Positions 7,393-16,535 of a stretch of 64,000 nt of DNA are shown one piece after another. The DNA is from Parendozoicomonas haliclonae (GTDB lineage: Bacteria; Pseudomonadota; Gammaproteobacteria; Pseudomonadales; Endozoicomonadaceae). A program made the translations under genes and the position numbers. Below the pieces are notes generated by a model. The model did no database searches. It saw only the letters and a program-made list of their open reading frames with translations, and was not told the DNA's origin. The stretch is taken from assembly GCF_900174585.1 (NCBI RefSeq), contig NZ_FWPT01000006.1, forward strand, positions 310,001-374,000, in the 5' to 3' direction. Numbering within the stretch: the first letter of the stretch is position 1; each line of letters starts with the position of its first letter.

Positions 7393-8109
7393 ATGTCTGA
7401 TGCATTTCCTGTAGCGTTTTCTGTAAATCGGGATGCCACCTTCCCGGCAGCTGATGAGTCTTTTATTACTTCCTGGAGCGGTGGTAAGGATGCCTGCTTT
7501 GCATTCTGGCTGGCCTGCCAGCAGGGCGGATTACCTGCAGCTCTTTACACCATGCTGGACGAGCAGGGGACACACACCGGTTCCCATGGTCTGCACAAAG
7601 ATATTATTGAAGCTCAGGCCAAGGCTCTGGGTGTGCCGGTACTGTTCCGTGCCGTTCCTCGCGGCAGTTATGAACAGCATATGAAAGATGTGGTTGCCGA
7701 GTCCCACGAACGTTTCAATACAACCAGTGTCGTGTTTGGCGATATTGATCTGGACGCCCACAAAGTCTGGCTGGATCGGGTAACGGATGAGGCCAATATC
7801 ACTCCGCGCTTCCCGCTGTGGCACTACACCCGTCGTCAGTTGTTGGATGATGTTTTAAAGACTGGCTTCAAGACCATGATCGTTAGCCTCAAGCATGAAA
7901 AGATGGATGAGAAGTATCTCGGCCAGATCATGACGCCAGAACTGGCCAATGAGATTGAAACACTGGGTATCTGCCCAACGGCCGAAGATGGCGAGTTCCA
8001 TAGTCTGGTGGTTGATGGTCCCTGCTTTACTGCACCGCTGGCCGTGAAGAAGGGCGAAGTGCGTTATGACAACCGCGGACACGCCATTATTGATATTGCT
8101 CTGGCGTAA
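7393..8109 (+). CDS. PP-loop ATPase, DUF71/COG2102 (diphthine-ammonia-ligase family), possible B12-salvage type
   Basis: 238-aa PP-loop ATP pyrophosphatase. The signature SWSGGKDACFAFWLA starts near residue 30, and FGDIDLDAHKVWLDRV and TAEDGEFHSLVVDGP are family blocks. In eukaryotes and archaea this family amidates diphthine, a substrate bacteria lack. Comparative genomics has proposed a bacterial subgroup acting in B12 salvage. Lying right after the BMC operon and near cobD/cbiB, this copy fits that idea (inference). Start ATG 7393 is chosen because the upstream part of the open frame overlaps the terminator. Confidence 0.8.
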   Translation: MSDAFPVAFSVNRDATFPAADESFITSWSGGKDACFAFWLACQQGGLPAALYTMLDEQGTHTGSHGLHKDIIEAQAKALGVPVLFRAVPRGSYEQHMKDVVAESHERFNTTSVVFGDIDLDAHKVWLDRVTDEANITPRFPLWHYTRRQLLDDVLKTGFKTMIVSLKHEKMDEKYLGQIMTPELANEIETLGICPTAEDGEFHSLVVDGPCFTAPLAVKKGEVRYDNRGHAIIDIALA

Positions 8110-8119
8110 TCACCATTCC

Positions 8120-8148
8120 AGTCTGCTTCAAAGGATATGAAGCAGACT
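8120..8148. terminator. Bidirectional hairpin between convergent genes
   Basis: 11-bp perfect stem AGTCTGCTTCA / TGAAGCAGACT between the DUF71 gene and the convergent GlxA-type regulator. Confidence 0.6.
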
Positions 8149-8159
8149 ATTCCTATCTC

Positions 8160-9164
8160 CTATAAAACGACCTGAGCGCTTTCATCCCGTTTTGGATAAG
8201 CCTGCCTGAAGGCTATTCGCCACTGGCTTGGTGATACCTGAAACGCGCTTTTAAAGTATTTCCTGAACACACTCTCCGACCCAAAGCCTGACAGCTCGGC
8301 AACCTGTGATATGGAACTCTGGGTTGTTTCGAGCAGGCGCTGGCTGAGTAACAGACGCTGGTTGAGCAGCCAGGTGCCAAAGGTACAGCCGAAGGTGGCC
8401 TTGAACTGTCTGGTAAAGGTGCGCTTGCTCATGGCGCAGCGGCTTGCCACATCCTCCAGTGACCAGGGTTGTTTCAGGTCTTGTTCAATCTCTTCAATTA
8501 CTCGGCTCAGGCTGCTTTCTGTTGGAGCCCTGGCACTAATGGGCGCCGGAATATATTGCTGCTGGCCGCCGGAGCGGAAGGGAGCTGTGACCATGGTTCT
8601 GGCCAGATCATTGGCAAATTCACTACCGCAATAACGGCGTACGATATGCAGGCAGCAATCGAGAGAGGCGGCAATGCCTGCCGAGGTGATGAGCTGTTCA
8701 TGTTCAATAAACAACGGTTTGGGATCAACCTCAATCTTAGGGAAACGCCGCTGGAACTCATCGGCACATTCCCAGTGTGTAGTCATTCTCTTGCCATCCA
8801 GAATCCCCGCACAGGCCAGCACATAACTGCCAAGACACAGCCCCACCATTACCGCACCTCGCTGGTGGTGATACCGAATAGCTTCCAAAAGTCGTTCACT
8901 GGGTTGGGGTAAATCGCTGGGCCAGCTGGGGATGATAATAATCTCGGCGTTGTCCATGGCGCTGAGATCGTGCTCTACGGTGATGGCGAAACCGGAGCCG
9001 GTCGAGAGCTGATAGGCGTTCTCTGCACAAATCATCAGCTCAAACCTGGGAGCCATACGCACGAAAGCGTCCTGAAAAACCAGACAGGGCACGGACAGGT
9101 GAAAGGCACTGGTGCCTTCAAAGGCCAGCAGGGCAATACGGACAGGTTTCTCAGGAGTGGTCAT
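8160..9164 (-). CDS. GlxA-family transcriptional regulator (DJ-1/PfpI + AraC HTH)
   Basis: 334-aa regulator. Residues about 8-180 form a DJ-1/PfpI class I amidotransferase-like domain, with the nucleophile-elbow cysteine in MVGLCLGSYVLACAGIL. Residues about 225-320 are an AraC-type double helix-turn-helix (SLEDVASRCAMSKRTFTRQF and ISQVAELSGFGSESVFRKYF). Family members control carnitine, glycine-betaine, arginine and other nitrogen-compound genes. The ligand here is unknown. It is divergent from the metallo-beta-lactamase-fold gene at 9292, the most likely target. Confidence 0.88.
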   Translation of the reverse strand: MTTPEKPVRIALLAFEGTSAFHLSVPCLVFQDAFVRMAPRFELMICAENAYQLSTGSGFAITVEHDLSAMDNAEIIIIPSWPSDLPQPSERLLEAIRYHHQRGAVMVGLCLGSYVLACAGILDGKRMTTHWECADEFQRRFPKIEVDPKPLFIEHEQLITSAGIAASLDCCLHIVRRYCGSEFANDLARTMVTAPFRSGGQQQYIPAPISARAPTESSLSRVIEEIEQDLKQPWSLEDVASRCAMSKRTFTRQFKATFGCTFGTWLLNQRLLLSQRLLETTQSSISQVAELSGFGSESVFRKYFKSAFQVSPSQWRIAFRQAYPKRDESAQVVL

Positions 9165-9291
9165 ACGACTTTGGCCATATTTGAGCGAACAATGACTTTA
9201 GGGACAGTATTGCACCTTTGGGCAACAAGACATACTGACATCACACAGTCACCGCTGCAGGCGTAACAGACGACAGGTCAGTTTCCACACC

Positions 9292-10083
9292 ATGAAAATT
9301 CATCACCTCAGAAGCGCAACATTTCTCATCGAACACGGTGAGCACTTTATCCTGATTGACCCGATGCTGGGCAAGAAAGGCTCTCAGCCTCCTTTTTCCG
9401 TGATTCGGGCCAAAGCGCAGAAAAACCCGACGGTTGAACTGCCGTCAAATGCTGATGCTCTGCTGGAAAAGGTCACGCACACCCTGCTTACCCATAGCCA
9501 GACCTTTGGTATCAAAGCACTGCAGCATGGTGATCATCTGGATGCCGCGGGAGAATCCTTCCTGACCCGTCGCAATATTCCGGTGGCGACGCCGCAAAAA
9601 GATAAGGCTTATCTGGAAAAGTATGGAATCAACGTTGCGTGGGGTATTGAAAACTGGCAAACCATCGACTTCCTCGGTGGCAGGCTGACGGCAATCCCGG
9701 CTCAGCATGGTCATGGCTGGATCCACAAGGTTATGGCGAACGGTGTTGGCTTCTTTCTGGAACTGCCGGGTGCACCGAGCATTTATATCAGCGGCGATAC
9801 CGTTCTGACTGATGATGTGAAGCGTGCGCTGAACGAACTTAAACCTGATATTACCGTTGTTGCTGCCGGTCAGGCGCAGATGGATGTCGGACAGCCATTG
9901 CTGATGTCGACCAATGAAGTGATGGAATTTATCCGACTCTCGCCCGGTAAAGTGATTGCCAACCATATGGAAGCCCTGAACCACTGTTCAATTGATCGAA
10001 AGACACTACGTGAGTCTTTGGAAGCGTATAATCTGAGCAATAAAGTGGCGATTCCGGCTGATGGGGAAACTCTGGAGTATTAA
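9292..10083 (+). CDS. Metallo-beta-lactamase-fold hydrolase (UlaG-like), atypical metal motif
   Basis: 263-aa protein with the UlaG/YcfU-like beginning MKIHHLRSATFLIEHGE...LIDPML. Later landmarks are IPAQHGHGW, YISGDTV and ANHMEALNHC, giving a His, Asp and His at the expected places. The usual compact THxHxDHLD motif is stretched to LLTHSQTFGIKALQHGDHLD, as if about 9 residues were inserted between the first His and the HxDH part. It is probably still metal-dependent but its substrate is unknown. A GlxA-type regulator lies divergently upstream and a hairpin follows. Confidence 0.8.
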   Translation: MKIHHLRSATFLIEHGEHFILIDPMLGKKGSQPPFSVIRAKAQKNPTVELPSNADALLEKVTHTLLTHSQTFGIKALQHGDHLDAAGESFLTRRNIPVATPQKDKAYLEKYGINVAWGIENWQTIDFLGGRLTAIPAQHGHGWIHKVMANGVGFFLELPGAPSIYISGDTVLTDDVKRALNELKPDITVVAAGQAQMDVGQPLLMSTNEVMEFIRLSPGKVIANHMEALNHCSIDRKTLRESLEAYNLSNKVAIPADGETLEY

Positions 10084-10089
10084 TTGTGA

Positions 10090-10121
10090 GAGTGAGTGAC
10101 AGATTACCCCGTCACTCACTC
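10090..10121. terminator. Bidirectional terminator
   Basis: 11-bp perfect stem GAGTGAGTGAC / GTCACTCACTC with a 10-base loop, then CTTTT on the plus strand. It lies between the convergent MBL-fold gene and maeA. Confidence 0.7.
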
Positions 10122-10138
10122 CTTTTACACAGCCGCTT

Positions 10139-11818
10139 TTAAACGACAGTTCTTGCCATTCTGCGATAGGTCGGCTCCCAGAATCTGGCTTGAATCCGGT
10201 TCTTGAGCTCTTCTTCACTCAACTCTGGTGACAGACCTTCCGCACCAGATTGCATGGCGACATATAGAGCGATATCCCGGGTTACTTGTTGAATATTCTC
10301 CATGGATGGCAGCAGTGCGCCATTAGGATCCATGGCTGATGGTGCTGCCTTTGCCAGAGTCTCCACCGCTTTATCCAGCATGCCATCCGAAATACGGGTT
10401 GCACCACTGGCCATCACGCTGAGGCCCAGCCCAGGGAAGATATAAATATTATTGCACTGGGCAATGGGATACTGACGACCGTTATATTCTACCGGCGCAA
10501 ATGGGCTGCCGGTGGCAACAACGGCACGACCTTCGGTCCAGTGGATAATATCTTCCGGTGTTGCTTCAACCTGACTGATCGGGTTGGAAAGAGCAAAAAT
10601 GATTGGACGCTCATGGTTGCGTGCCATCATCTCTACGATTTCCTGAGTAAACAGACCCGGCTGGCCGGATACACCGATAATCACATCCGGTTTGATATGT
10701 TCAACCACATCCTTCAGGAAGGCGCTCTGGTTCTGCAGTGCATCAGGAAGAGAGGCTGATTGTTGAACCAGCTTTTGCTGGAACGTATGCAGTTCCGTCA
10801 TGTTATCTGTCAGCAGACCATGACGATCCACCATATAGAAACGGCTTCGGGCTTCTTCATCGCTCAAGCCACGGTTCACCATCAGACGAATAATCTGTTC
10901 GGCAATACCGCAACCGGATGAACCTGCGCCCAGAAAAGCCACGCGCATATCGGTAATTGATTTGCCAATCGACTGAGCAGCAGAAAGCAGAGTGCCGGCA
11001 GCCACAGCCGCAGTGCCCTGGATGTCATCGTTAAAGGAGCAGATTTCATCACGGTACTTTTCTAACAGAGGCGTCGCATGATGAATGGCAAAGTCTTCAA
11101 ACTGCAGCAGGACATTAGGCCAACGACGTTTAACAGCCTGAATAAACATATCGACGAATTCATAGTATGCATCATCGTCGATACGGTTGTGACGCCAGCC
11201 CAGGTAGTTTGGGTCGTCCAGCAGTTCCTGATTGTTGGTACCGCAATCCAGAGTGATTGGCAGGGTCAGGTTTGGTGTTACGCCGCCCACTGCGCTGTAA
11301 AGGGAGAGTTTGCCGATACAGATACCCATACCGCCGATGCCCTGGTCTCCCAGACCCAGTACGCGCTCACCATCCGTCACTACGATAACTTCAACATTAC
11401 GACGGAAGTTGGCCAGCATGGCGTCCATATGCTCTCTGTCCGGATAGGCAATAAAGAGCCCGCGCGGACGGCGGTACAGATCACTGAAACGCTGGCAGGC
11501 TTGTCCGACTACCGGCGTATAGATAATCGGCAGCACTTCCTGCAGATGACGCTGCAGCAAGGCGTAGAACAATGTCTCATTGGTATCCTGAAGCGCACGC
11601 AGGTAGATATGTTTCAGAATCGGTGTCGGTTTGATCGAGAACGATTTGTAGGCCCGGTGGCACTGCTCTTCCAGAGTTTCGATGCGTGGAGGCAGCAAAC
11701 CATGCAGGTCCAGCTCGGTACGTTCCTCGTGAGTAAACGCCGTTCCCTTGTTAAGCAGGGAGTTCTCCAGCAGTAAACGTCCATTCAATGCTGTGTATGT
11801 ATGATCAACAGGTTGCAT
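10139..11818 (-). CDS. maeA: NAD-dependent malic enzyme
   Basis: 559-aa NAD-malic enzyme (MaeA/SfcA type, 565 aa in E. coli), converting malate to pyruvate, CO2 and NADH. Seen: [20 protein letters not shown], the [17 protein letters not shown] block, the divalent-metal region [16 protein letters not shown]...[14 protein letters not shown], and the Rossmann motif [17 protein letters not shown]. The start [20 protein letters not shown] fits the family N-terminus. With fumA and dcuC nearby it can channel C4 acids to pyruvate. An FNR-like box lies about 240 bp upstream, shared with fumA. Confidence 0.95.
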   Translation of the reverse strand: MQPVDHTYTALNGRLLLENSLLNKGTAFTHEERTELDLHGLLPPRIETLEEQCHRAYKSFSIKPTPILKHIYLRALQDTNETLFYALLQRHLQEVLPIIYTPVVGQACQRFSDLYRRPRGLFIAYPDREHMDAMLANFRRNVEVIVVTDGERVLGLGDQGIGGMGICIGKLSLYSAVGGVTPNLTLPITLDCGTNNQELLDDPNYLGWRHNRIDDDAYYEFVDMFIQAVKRRWPNVLLQFEDFAIHHATPLLEKYRDEICSFNDDIQGTAAVAAGTLLSAAQSIGKSITDMRVAFLGAGSSGCGIAEQIIRLMVNRGLSDEEARSRFYMVDRHGLLTDNMTELHTFQQKLVQQSASLPDALQNQSAFLKDVVEHIKPDVIIGVSGQPGLFTQEIVEMMARNHERPIIFALSNPISQVEATPEDIIHWTEGRAVVATGSPFAPVEYNGRQYPIAQCNNIYIFPGLGLSVMASGATRISDGMLDKAVETLAKAAPSAMDPNGALLPSMENIQQVTRDIALYVAMQSGAEGLSPELSEEELKNRIQARFWEPTYRRMARTVV

Positions 11819-12370
11819 AAGTTTTTCGGCAAAAAGAGAGCGGGCCCGGATGAGAAACCCGCGAGCGTTTACATAAAAGTGAGTTTTGAAGACAAAACTT
11901 TTTCTTTAATACGGATTTTGGATTGCCAGATTAACCCGGAACCGGAATGGGGAATCTTAATCTCACAGATCAACAACTATGGCGATCTGCAGAGTCGGCA
12001 GGATAAAGAAAGAAGCCTTGCTGAGTTTGATAGTAAATAGGCTACAGTCGGTTTTGTTTGATTTGCGTCAATTTTCAGCGGCTATTCACAGGCCATTAGG
12101 GATTACTTTAAGGCGTATATAAGGAAATGCTTTTAATAAAGAGTGTTTGGTTTTTCATTAGGATCTTAAAAATGGAGCAGCATTAGTTTTCTGTTTTATT
12201 CAGCTATTAGCCTTAACTAATAGCGTAATAATTTGATTGATTGTCAGTTTTTCTTAAAGATAAAATTACGCTGACGCTTGATGATTCTGAGCCGTTCCTG
12301 GCATTGCGTCGTGTCTTCCAATTTAGAAATAAACCACTCCTTTTACAGCAAGGTGCAAGGACCTTTACCC
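11819..12370. other. maeA/fumA intergenic region
   Basis: 552 bases with no gene I trust. A 79-codon frame (11801-12040, plus) overlaps the maeA start and matches nothing I recognise. The region is AT-rich and holds an FNR-like box (12058-12071) and a dyad GCTATTAG-CCTTAA-CTAATAGC (12203-12224) that resembles an operator for a LysR- or TetR-type protein. Confidence 0.5.
12058..12071. promoter_or_regulatory. FNR/Anr-like box
   Basis: TTGATTTGCGTCAA. It fits TTGA-N6-TCAA and shares the TGCGTCAA half with the boxes at 3415 and 54352. It is placed between divergent maeA and fumA, about 300 bp before the fumA start. Confidence 0.6.
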
Positions 12371-13885
12371 ATGATTCTCATCAGGGAAACTGACGTTGTT
12401 GAGAGCATTGCCAGTGCGCTGCAGTTTATCTCTTACTACCACCCTGAAGATTTTATTCAGGCGCTGACCCGTGCCTGGAAAAACGAAGAGTCTCCAGCGG
12501 CCAAAGATGCCATGGCTCAGATTCTGATGAACTCGCGGATGTGTGCGATCGGGCACCGGCCTCTGTGTCAGGATACGGGAATCGTCACGGTGTTTGTGAA
12601 TGTGGGTATGGGCGTAAGGTTTGATACGAATAAGAGTCTTGATGATCTGATCAACCAGGGCGTGCGCCAGGCCTACACCCATCCGGATAATATCCTGCGT
12701 GCCTCTGTACTCTCTGATCCGGCCGGATTGCGCATCAATACCCGGGATAATACCCCGGCGGTGATTCATGTTCGTTTGGTACCGGGTGATACAGTCGAGT
12801 TTTATGTGGTTGCCAAGGGCGGCGGCTCCGAGAACAAAAGCAAAATGGCCATGCTGAACCCGTCCGATAATATTGCCGACTGGGTGGTGAATGCCGTGCC
12901 ATCCATGGGAGCTGGCTGGTGCCCTCCGGGTATTCTTGGCATTGGTATTGGCGGTACTGCAGAAAAGGCCGCACTGCTGGCGAAGGAATCCCTGCTGGAA
13001 CCGGTTGATATCCATGAGCTGATACGCCGGGGTCCAGAAAACCGGGTAGAAGAGCTGCGTCTGGAAATCTATCAGCGGGTGAACAGTCTGGGCATAGGTG
13101 CGCAGGGTTTGGGCGGGATGACGACTGTACTGGATGTAAAAATTCAGGATTACCCGACCCATGCGGCGTCGCTTCCTGTTGTTATGGTGCCCAGCTGTGC
13201 CGCAACACGACATACTCATTTTGTTCTGGATGGCAGCGGCCCTGCGGTGCTGACACCTCCTGCTTTGTCCAGCTATCCGGATATCCCTCAGGTGAGTAAT
13301 GCCCAGGCCCGTCAGGTGGATCTGGACACTCTGGATAAGGCGCAGATGTCTGACTGGCAACCAGGCGACACATTGCTGCTGAGTGGCAAGCTGCTGACAG
13401 CAAGAGATGCGGCTCATAAAAGAATGGTGGATATGCTGAACCGTGGTGAGACGCTTCCGGTCGATCTGCGCGATCGCTTTATCTATTACGTGGGGCCGGT
13501 CGATCCGGTGGCTGATGAAGTCGTAGGTCCAGCGGGTCCGACAACTTCAACCCGTATGGATAAGTTCACCCGCCCATTGCTGGAGCAGACCGGTGTTCTG
13601 GGCATGGTTGGCAAAGCGGAACGCGGGCAGGAAGCCATTGCAGCCATTCGTGATAACCGGGCAACGTATCTGCTTGCAGTTGGCGGTGCGGCCTATCTGG
13701 TGGCCCAGTCGATTAAAAAGGCGAAAGTTGTCGCCTTCCCGGAACTGGGAATGGAAGCCGTGTACGAATTTGAGGTGCAGGATATGCCTGTCACTGTTGC
13801 TGTGGATTCTCTGGGGAATGCCGTACATGAACAGGGGCCGGCAGAGTGGCGGCAGAAGCTTGTGCTGAAAGCAGACGCAGCGTAA
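12371..13885 (+). CDS. fumA: Fumarate hydratase class I (iron-sulfur)
   Basis: 504-aa class I fumarase interconverting fumarate and malate through a [4Fe-4S] cluster. Candidate cluster cysteines lie in RPLCQDTGIVTVFV, SMGAGWCPPGILG and VPSCAATRHTHF. The C-terminal beta domain contains FIYYVGPVDPVADEVVGPAGPTT-type sequence (YYVGPVDP, GPAGPTTSTRMD). Single-chain layout as in FumA/FumB. Start ATG 12371 begins MILIRETDVVESI; AAGGA lies 9 bases upstream. Oxygen-sensitive fumarases suit anaerobic fumarate metabolism, matching the upstream FNR-like box and the nearby dcuC and aspA. Confidence 0.94.
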   Translation: MILIRETDVVESIASALQFISYYHPEDFIQALTRAWKNEESPAAKDAMAQILMNSRMCAIGHRPLCQDTGIVTVFVNVGMGVRFDTNKSLDDLINQGVRQAYTHPDNILRASVLSDPAGLRINTRDNTPAVIHVRLVPGDTVEFYVVAKGGGSENKSKMAMLNPSDNIADWVVNAVPSMGAGWCPPGILGIGIGGTAEKAALLAKESLLEPVDIHELIRRGPENRVEELRLEIYQRVNSLGIGAQGLGGMTTVLDVKIQDYPTHAASLPVVMVPSCAATRHTHFVLDGSGPAVLTPPALSSYPDIPQVSNAQARQVDLDTLDKAQMSDWQPGDTLLLSGKLLTARDAAHKRMVDMLNRGETLPVDLRDRFIYYVGPVDPVADEVVGPAGPTTSTRMDKFTRPLLEQTGVLGMVGKAERGQEAIAAIRDNRATYLLAVGGAAYLVAQSIKKAKVVAFPELGMEAVYEFEVQDMPVTVAVDSLGNAVHEQGPAEWRQKLVLKADAA

Positions 13886-13902
13886 AGATTCTCAAAAAGA
13901 AA

Positions 13903-13936
13903 AACGGCTCTTATGAACAGGATCAGAAGAGCCGTT
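13903..13936. terminator. Bidirectional hairpin
   Basis: AACGGCTCTT / AAGAGCCGTT, a 10-bp perfect stem with a 14-base loop, lies between the convergent fumA and LysR genes. Confidence 0.6.
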
Positions 13937-13953
13937 AGGGAATCGAGTATTAA

Positions 13954-14946
13954 TTAATACTCATCGGGCAGCGGTGCGATTCGGAAATCACTGTCGCTTA
14001 ACCACGGGATAACACCTTCAACCGCTGGACGTATGGAGTCGTGCAATAATCGGTGAATGGACGTCTGCACACTCTGGACAAGATTGCGATCCAGATCATC
14101 CTGATAAACCAGCTGGAGTTCACGGAAGAAGCCCGGCTTGATCAGCGGAACAAAGGTGATGTTGCGAACGCTCTCAATACCCTGTGCCACCGTCAGAGGC
14201 GTGACCAGCGCCCAGCCCATACCTTCACTGACCATGGTGAGTACAGTGCTGGCCGAGTCAAACTCAAAACAGTTTTCCGGCTCCATGCCAAAGCGTCTTA
14301 AATAATTCTCCGGCCAGGTCGCACTGGGGGAGTGAGTGGAAAAGCGGATAAATGGCAGGTCTTTGGTCAGGGCCTGAAGACGAACCGGTTGCTCCTTATA
14401 TTGAGCTGGCACAGCCAGACAGTAACTTTCGGTCAGCAGTGTTGTGCTGACAGCATCTTCATTAAATACGGCTGGCCCCATGGTGATGATCAGGTCCAGC
14501 TCTTTATCCATGAAGGAGCTTCTCAGGTTCGGCGCGATATCAGAGCGCACCTTGATCTTCTGAACCTGTGTGCCAAGCCCACGAACCAGCTCCGCCCCGG
14601 TGGTGGCAGCAAAGGATTCCACCATACCGATTCGCAGACGGTTGAGCTTGGGATCTTCGCCCACTTCAGGAAGGTTGATCAGCATGCGTGCGCGGGGCAG
14701 GATCTCCGAGGCAATGTTGTAAAACATTTCTCCGGTTGGCGTGAGCACAATAGAGCGTCCATTACGCACAATCAGCTGCCGGTTAATCTGCCGCTCAAGG
14801 GTTGAGATTGTCTGGGAAACTGCCGACTGGCTCCATCCGAGCCTGCGTGCTGCCGGTGTCATGCCTCCAGCATCGATGACCGTGAGGAAGGTCTCAAGTG
14901 TTCTGAAGTTAAAAGGCAGGAATTCGTACATCTGGGGTAACGTCAC
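13954..14946 (-). CDS. LysR-family transcriptional regulator
   Basis: 330-aa LysR regulator. The N-terminal winged HTH is clear (RTLETFLTVIDAGGMTPAAR, RLGWSQSAVSQTISTLE). The effector domain runs from about residue 100, with the usual LRIGMVES start. It lies downstream of and co-directional with iadA-dcuC, and converges on fumA. A role in controlling the C4-dicarboxylate genes is plausible from location only; the dyad at 12203-12224 could be a target but this is not shown. Confidence 0.88.
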   Translation of the reverse strand: MTLPQMYEFLPFNFRTLETFLTVIDAGGMTPAARRLGWSQSAVSQTISTLERQINRQLIVRNGRSIVLTPTGEMFYNIASEILPRARMLINLPEVGEDPKLNRLRIGMVESFAATTGAELVRGLGTQVQKIKVRSDIAPNLRSSFMDKELDLIITMGPAVFNEDAVSTTLLTESYCLAVPAQYKEQPVRLQALTKDLPFIRFSTHSPSATWPENYLRRFGMEPENCFEFDSASTVLTMVSEGMGWALVTPLTVAQGIESVRNITFVPLIKPGFFRELQLVYQDDLDRNLVQSVQTSIHRLLHDSIRPAVEGVIPWLSDSDFRIAPLPDEY

Positions 14947-15018
14947 AGGATAGGAACGGATGGAAACCGGATTTTATAGCGCGAATCCATCTTTCACTAA
15001 GAGATTTACAGTGATAGA

Positions 15019-15045
15019 CCCTCTCTGTATTCATTGCAGAGAGGG
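15019..15045 (-). terminator. Hairpin after dcuC
   Basis: CCCTCTCTG / CAGAGAGGG, a 9-bp perfect stem with a 9-base loop just past the dcuC stop. No strong U-tract follows, so termination is uncertain. Confidence 0.45.
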
Positions 15046-15068
15046 CGTACAGTGTCGTATCAGTAGGG

Positions 15069-16526
15069 TCAGCTGGCAATAGCCTGCTGCATACGTTTTC
15101 TTTTCTTGATGGTGGCCAGGATCAGGGCACCGGCAATGATCACCGCAAGAAACGGCAGGATTTCCATAACCTGTCCACTCATACCAAAGGTGATCAGCAG
15201 CATAATCAGCCAGCCGGCGAGCATCGGGATCAGGGTCCGGCGCACAATATCAAACGGGCTGAGACCAGCAATACCGGCAACAGCAATGATGACACCGGCA
15301 ATCGGGGAGATGGTACGGCCAAAACCTGCAGACAGCTGGATAGGCAGCATCATTTCCGCCACGTTGGCACCAATCTTATCTGCGATCTGAGGCACCATCG
15401 GAGCAAAGGAGAAGAATGCCGCGTTACCTGAACCCATCAGTGCAGAGATAGAGAACGTCAGCACAGCCATAAACAGAACAATAATGCTGGCAGAGAAACC
15501 AGCCTGGCTGCCGGCAGTCAACAGAGCATCGATGGCACCAATGGACTTGAGGCCCATAGCAAAGGTTTCACCGGCAATGATCAGAGTCACCACGCTGGCA
15601 AAAACCTTACCCATATCATCAAAGAAACCCTGCAGTTTCTTGAAGATTGTGGTGATGTTTCGCAGGCGAACCAGTTCGCAGATAAGACTGATAAAGGTAC
15701 TGATCAAAATAGCTGTAGGCAGGTTAACCCGAATGGTACCAATGCCCATCTTGCTGAAGGTCAGCATCAGGAACAGCGGCAGAATCGGCAGCAGAAGATA
15801 ATACAGTGGCGCATGGTCTTCACTGTCCTGGCTTTCGGAAATTGTCTCATCGTTATTATTGATGGCTTCTTTGCTATCAAAGTAACGCTGCACTAAAGCG
15901 TGAATAACACCAACAATAATGATCAGCGCACTAATGACCGGCAGCTGCTTGCTGACAAAGTATTCGGCAATATCCATTCCCGCAGTCTGGGCCGCCAGCA
16001 TGGAGTTACCGGAGCCCGGACCGAACTCAATGGCACAGGTACTGGCAAGAACAGAGGCCACAGCCGCTTTGCTGCATCCCAGACGAATCAGAACAGGGTA
16101 CAGGGTTGCCATCAGCAGCAGACCCAGACCGGTGGCACTGGAGATAAACAGAGAAAGAGCCTGACCAAGAATAAAGGCGAAAGCCAGCATCAGGTAAGGA
16201 GAGTTCAGACGCATCAGCGGTTGTGCCGCCACACGCACCATGACCTGGCTCGCACCAATGGACGACATCAGTACAGCAAAGCCGCCAATAAACATGATCT
16301 GCAGACCAAGGCCACCGGCACGGTTAGAGAAGGTCTTGCTGATGTATTCAAAAATATCGAAGCCAACCCAGCCCGTTGAGGATGCGACCAGCGCGGTGCC
16401 CGTCAGGGGAATGGAGATAGCCATCATCACCATACCGGTAATGAACAGCACGCCCTGCGGGTTATAGTTCTTGAGAATCAGGCGACCGGCAAAGAGCAGA
16501 CCGATCACAGCAATTAATAAGCTCAT
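15069..16526 (-). CDS. dcuC: Anaerobic C4-dicarboxylate transporter DcuC
   Basis: 485-aa polytopic membrane protein of the DcuC family (fumarate/succinate exchange and succinate efflux). It has about a dozen hydrophobic segments and the conserved ISSATGLGLLLMATLYP, STCAIEFGPGSGNSML and SALMGSGNAAFFSFAP blocks. ATG 16526 is preferred over the GTG one codon upstream because AAGGA lies 6 bases before it. It starts 9 bp after the iadA stop and so is probably co-transcribed with it. This pairing suggests aspartate or isoaspartate handling linked to fumarate/succinate exchange. Confidence 0.92.
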   Translation of the reverse strand: MSLLIAVIGLLFAGRLILKNYNPQGVLFITGMVMMAISIPLTGTALVASSTGWVGFDIFEYISKTFSNRAGGLGLQIMFIGGFAVLMSSIGASQVMVRVAAQPLMRLNSPYLMLAFAFILGQALSLFISSATGLGLLLMATLYPVLIRLGCSKAAVASVLASTCAIEFGPGSGNSMLAAQTAGMDIAEYFVSKQLPVISALIIIVGVIHALVQRYFDSKEAINNNDETISESQDSEDHAPLYYLLLPILPLFLMLTFSKMGIGTIRVNLPTAILISTFISLICELVRLRNITTIFKKLQGFFDDMGKVFASVVTLIIAGETFAMGLKSIGAIDALLTAGSQAGFSASIIVLFMAVLTFSISALMGSGNAAFFSFAPMVPQIADKIGANVAEMMLPIQLSAGFGRTISPIAGVIIAVAGIAGLSPFDIVRRTLIPMLAGWLIMLLITFGMSGQVMEILPFLAVIIAGALILATIKKRKRMQQAIAS

Positions 16527-16535
16527 CACGAATCC

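Noticed and set aside
11801-12040. 79-codon frame divergent from and overlapping maeA
   Set aside because: It overlaps the maeA start, has no recognisable domain or clear ribosome-binding site, and an FNR-like box follows it. Kept only as a remark in the intergenic entry.
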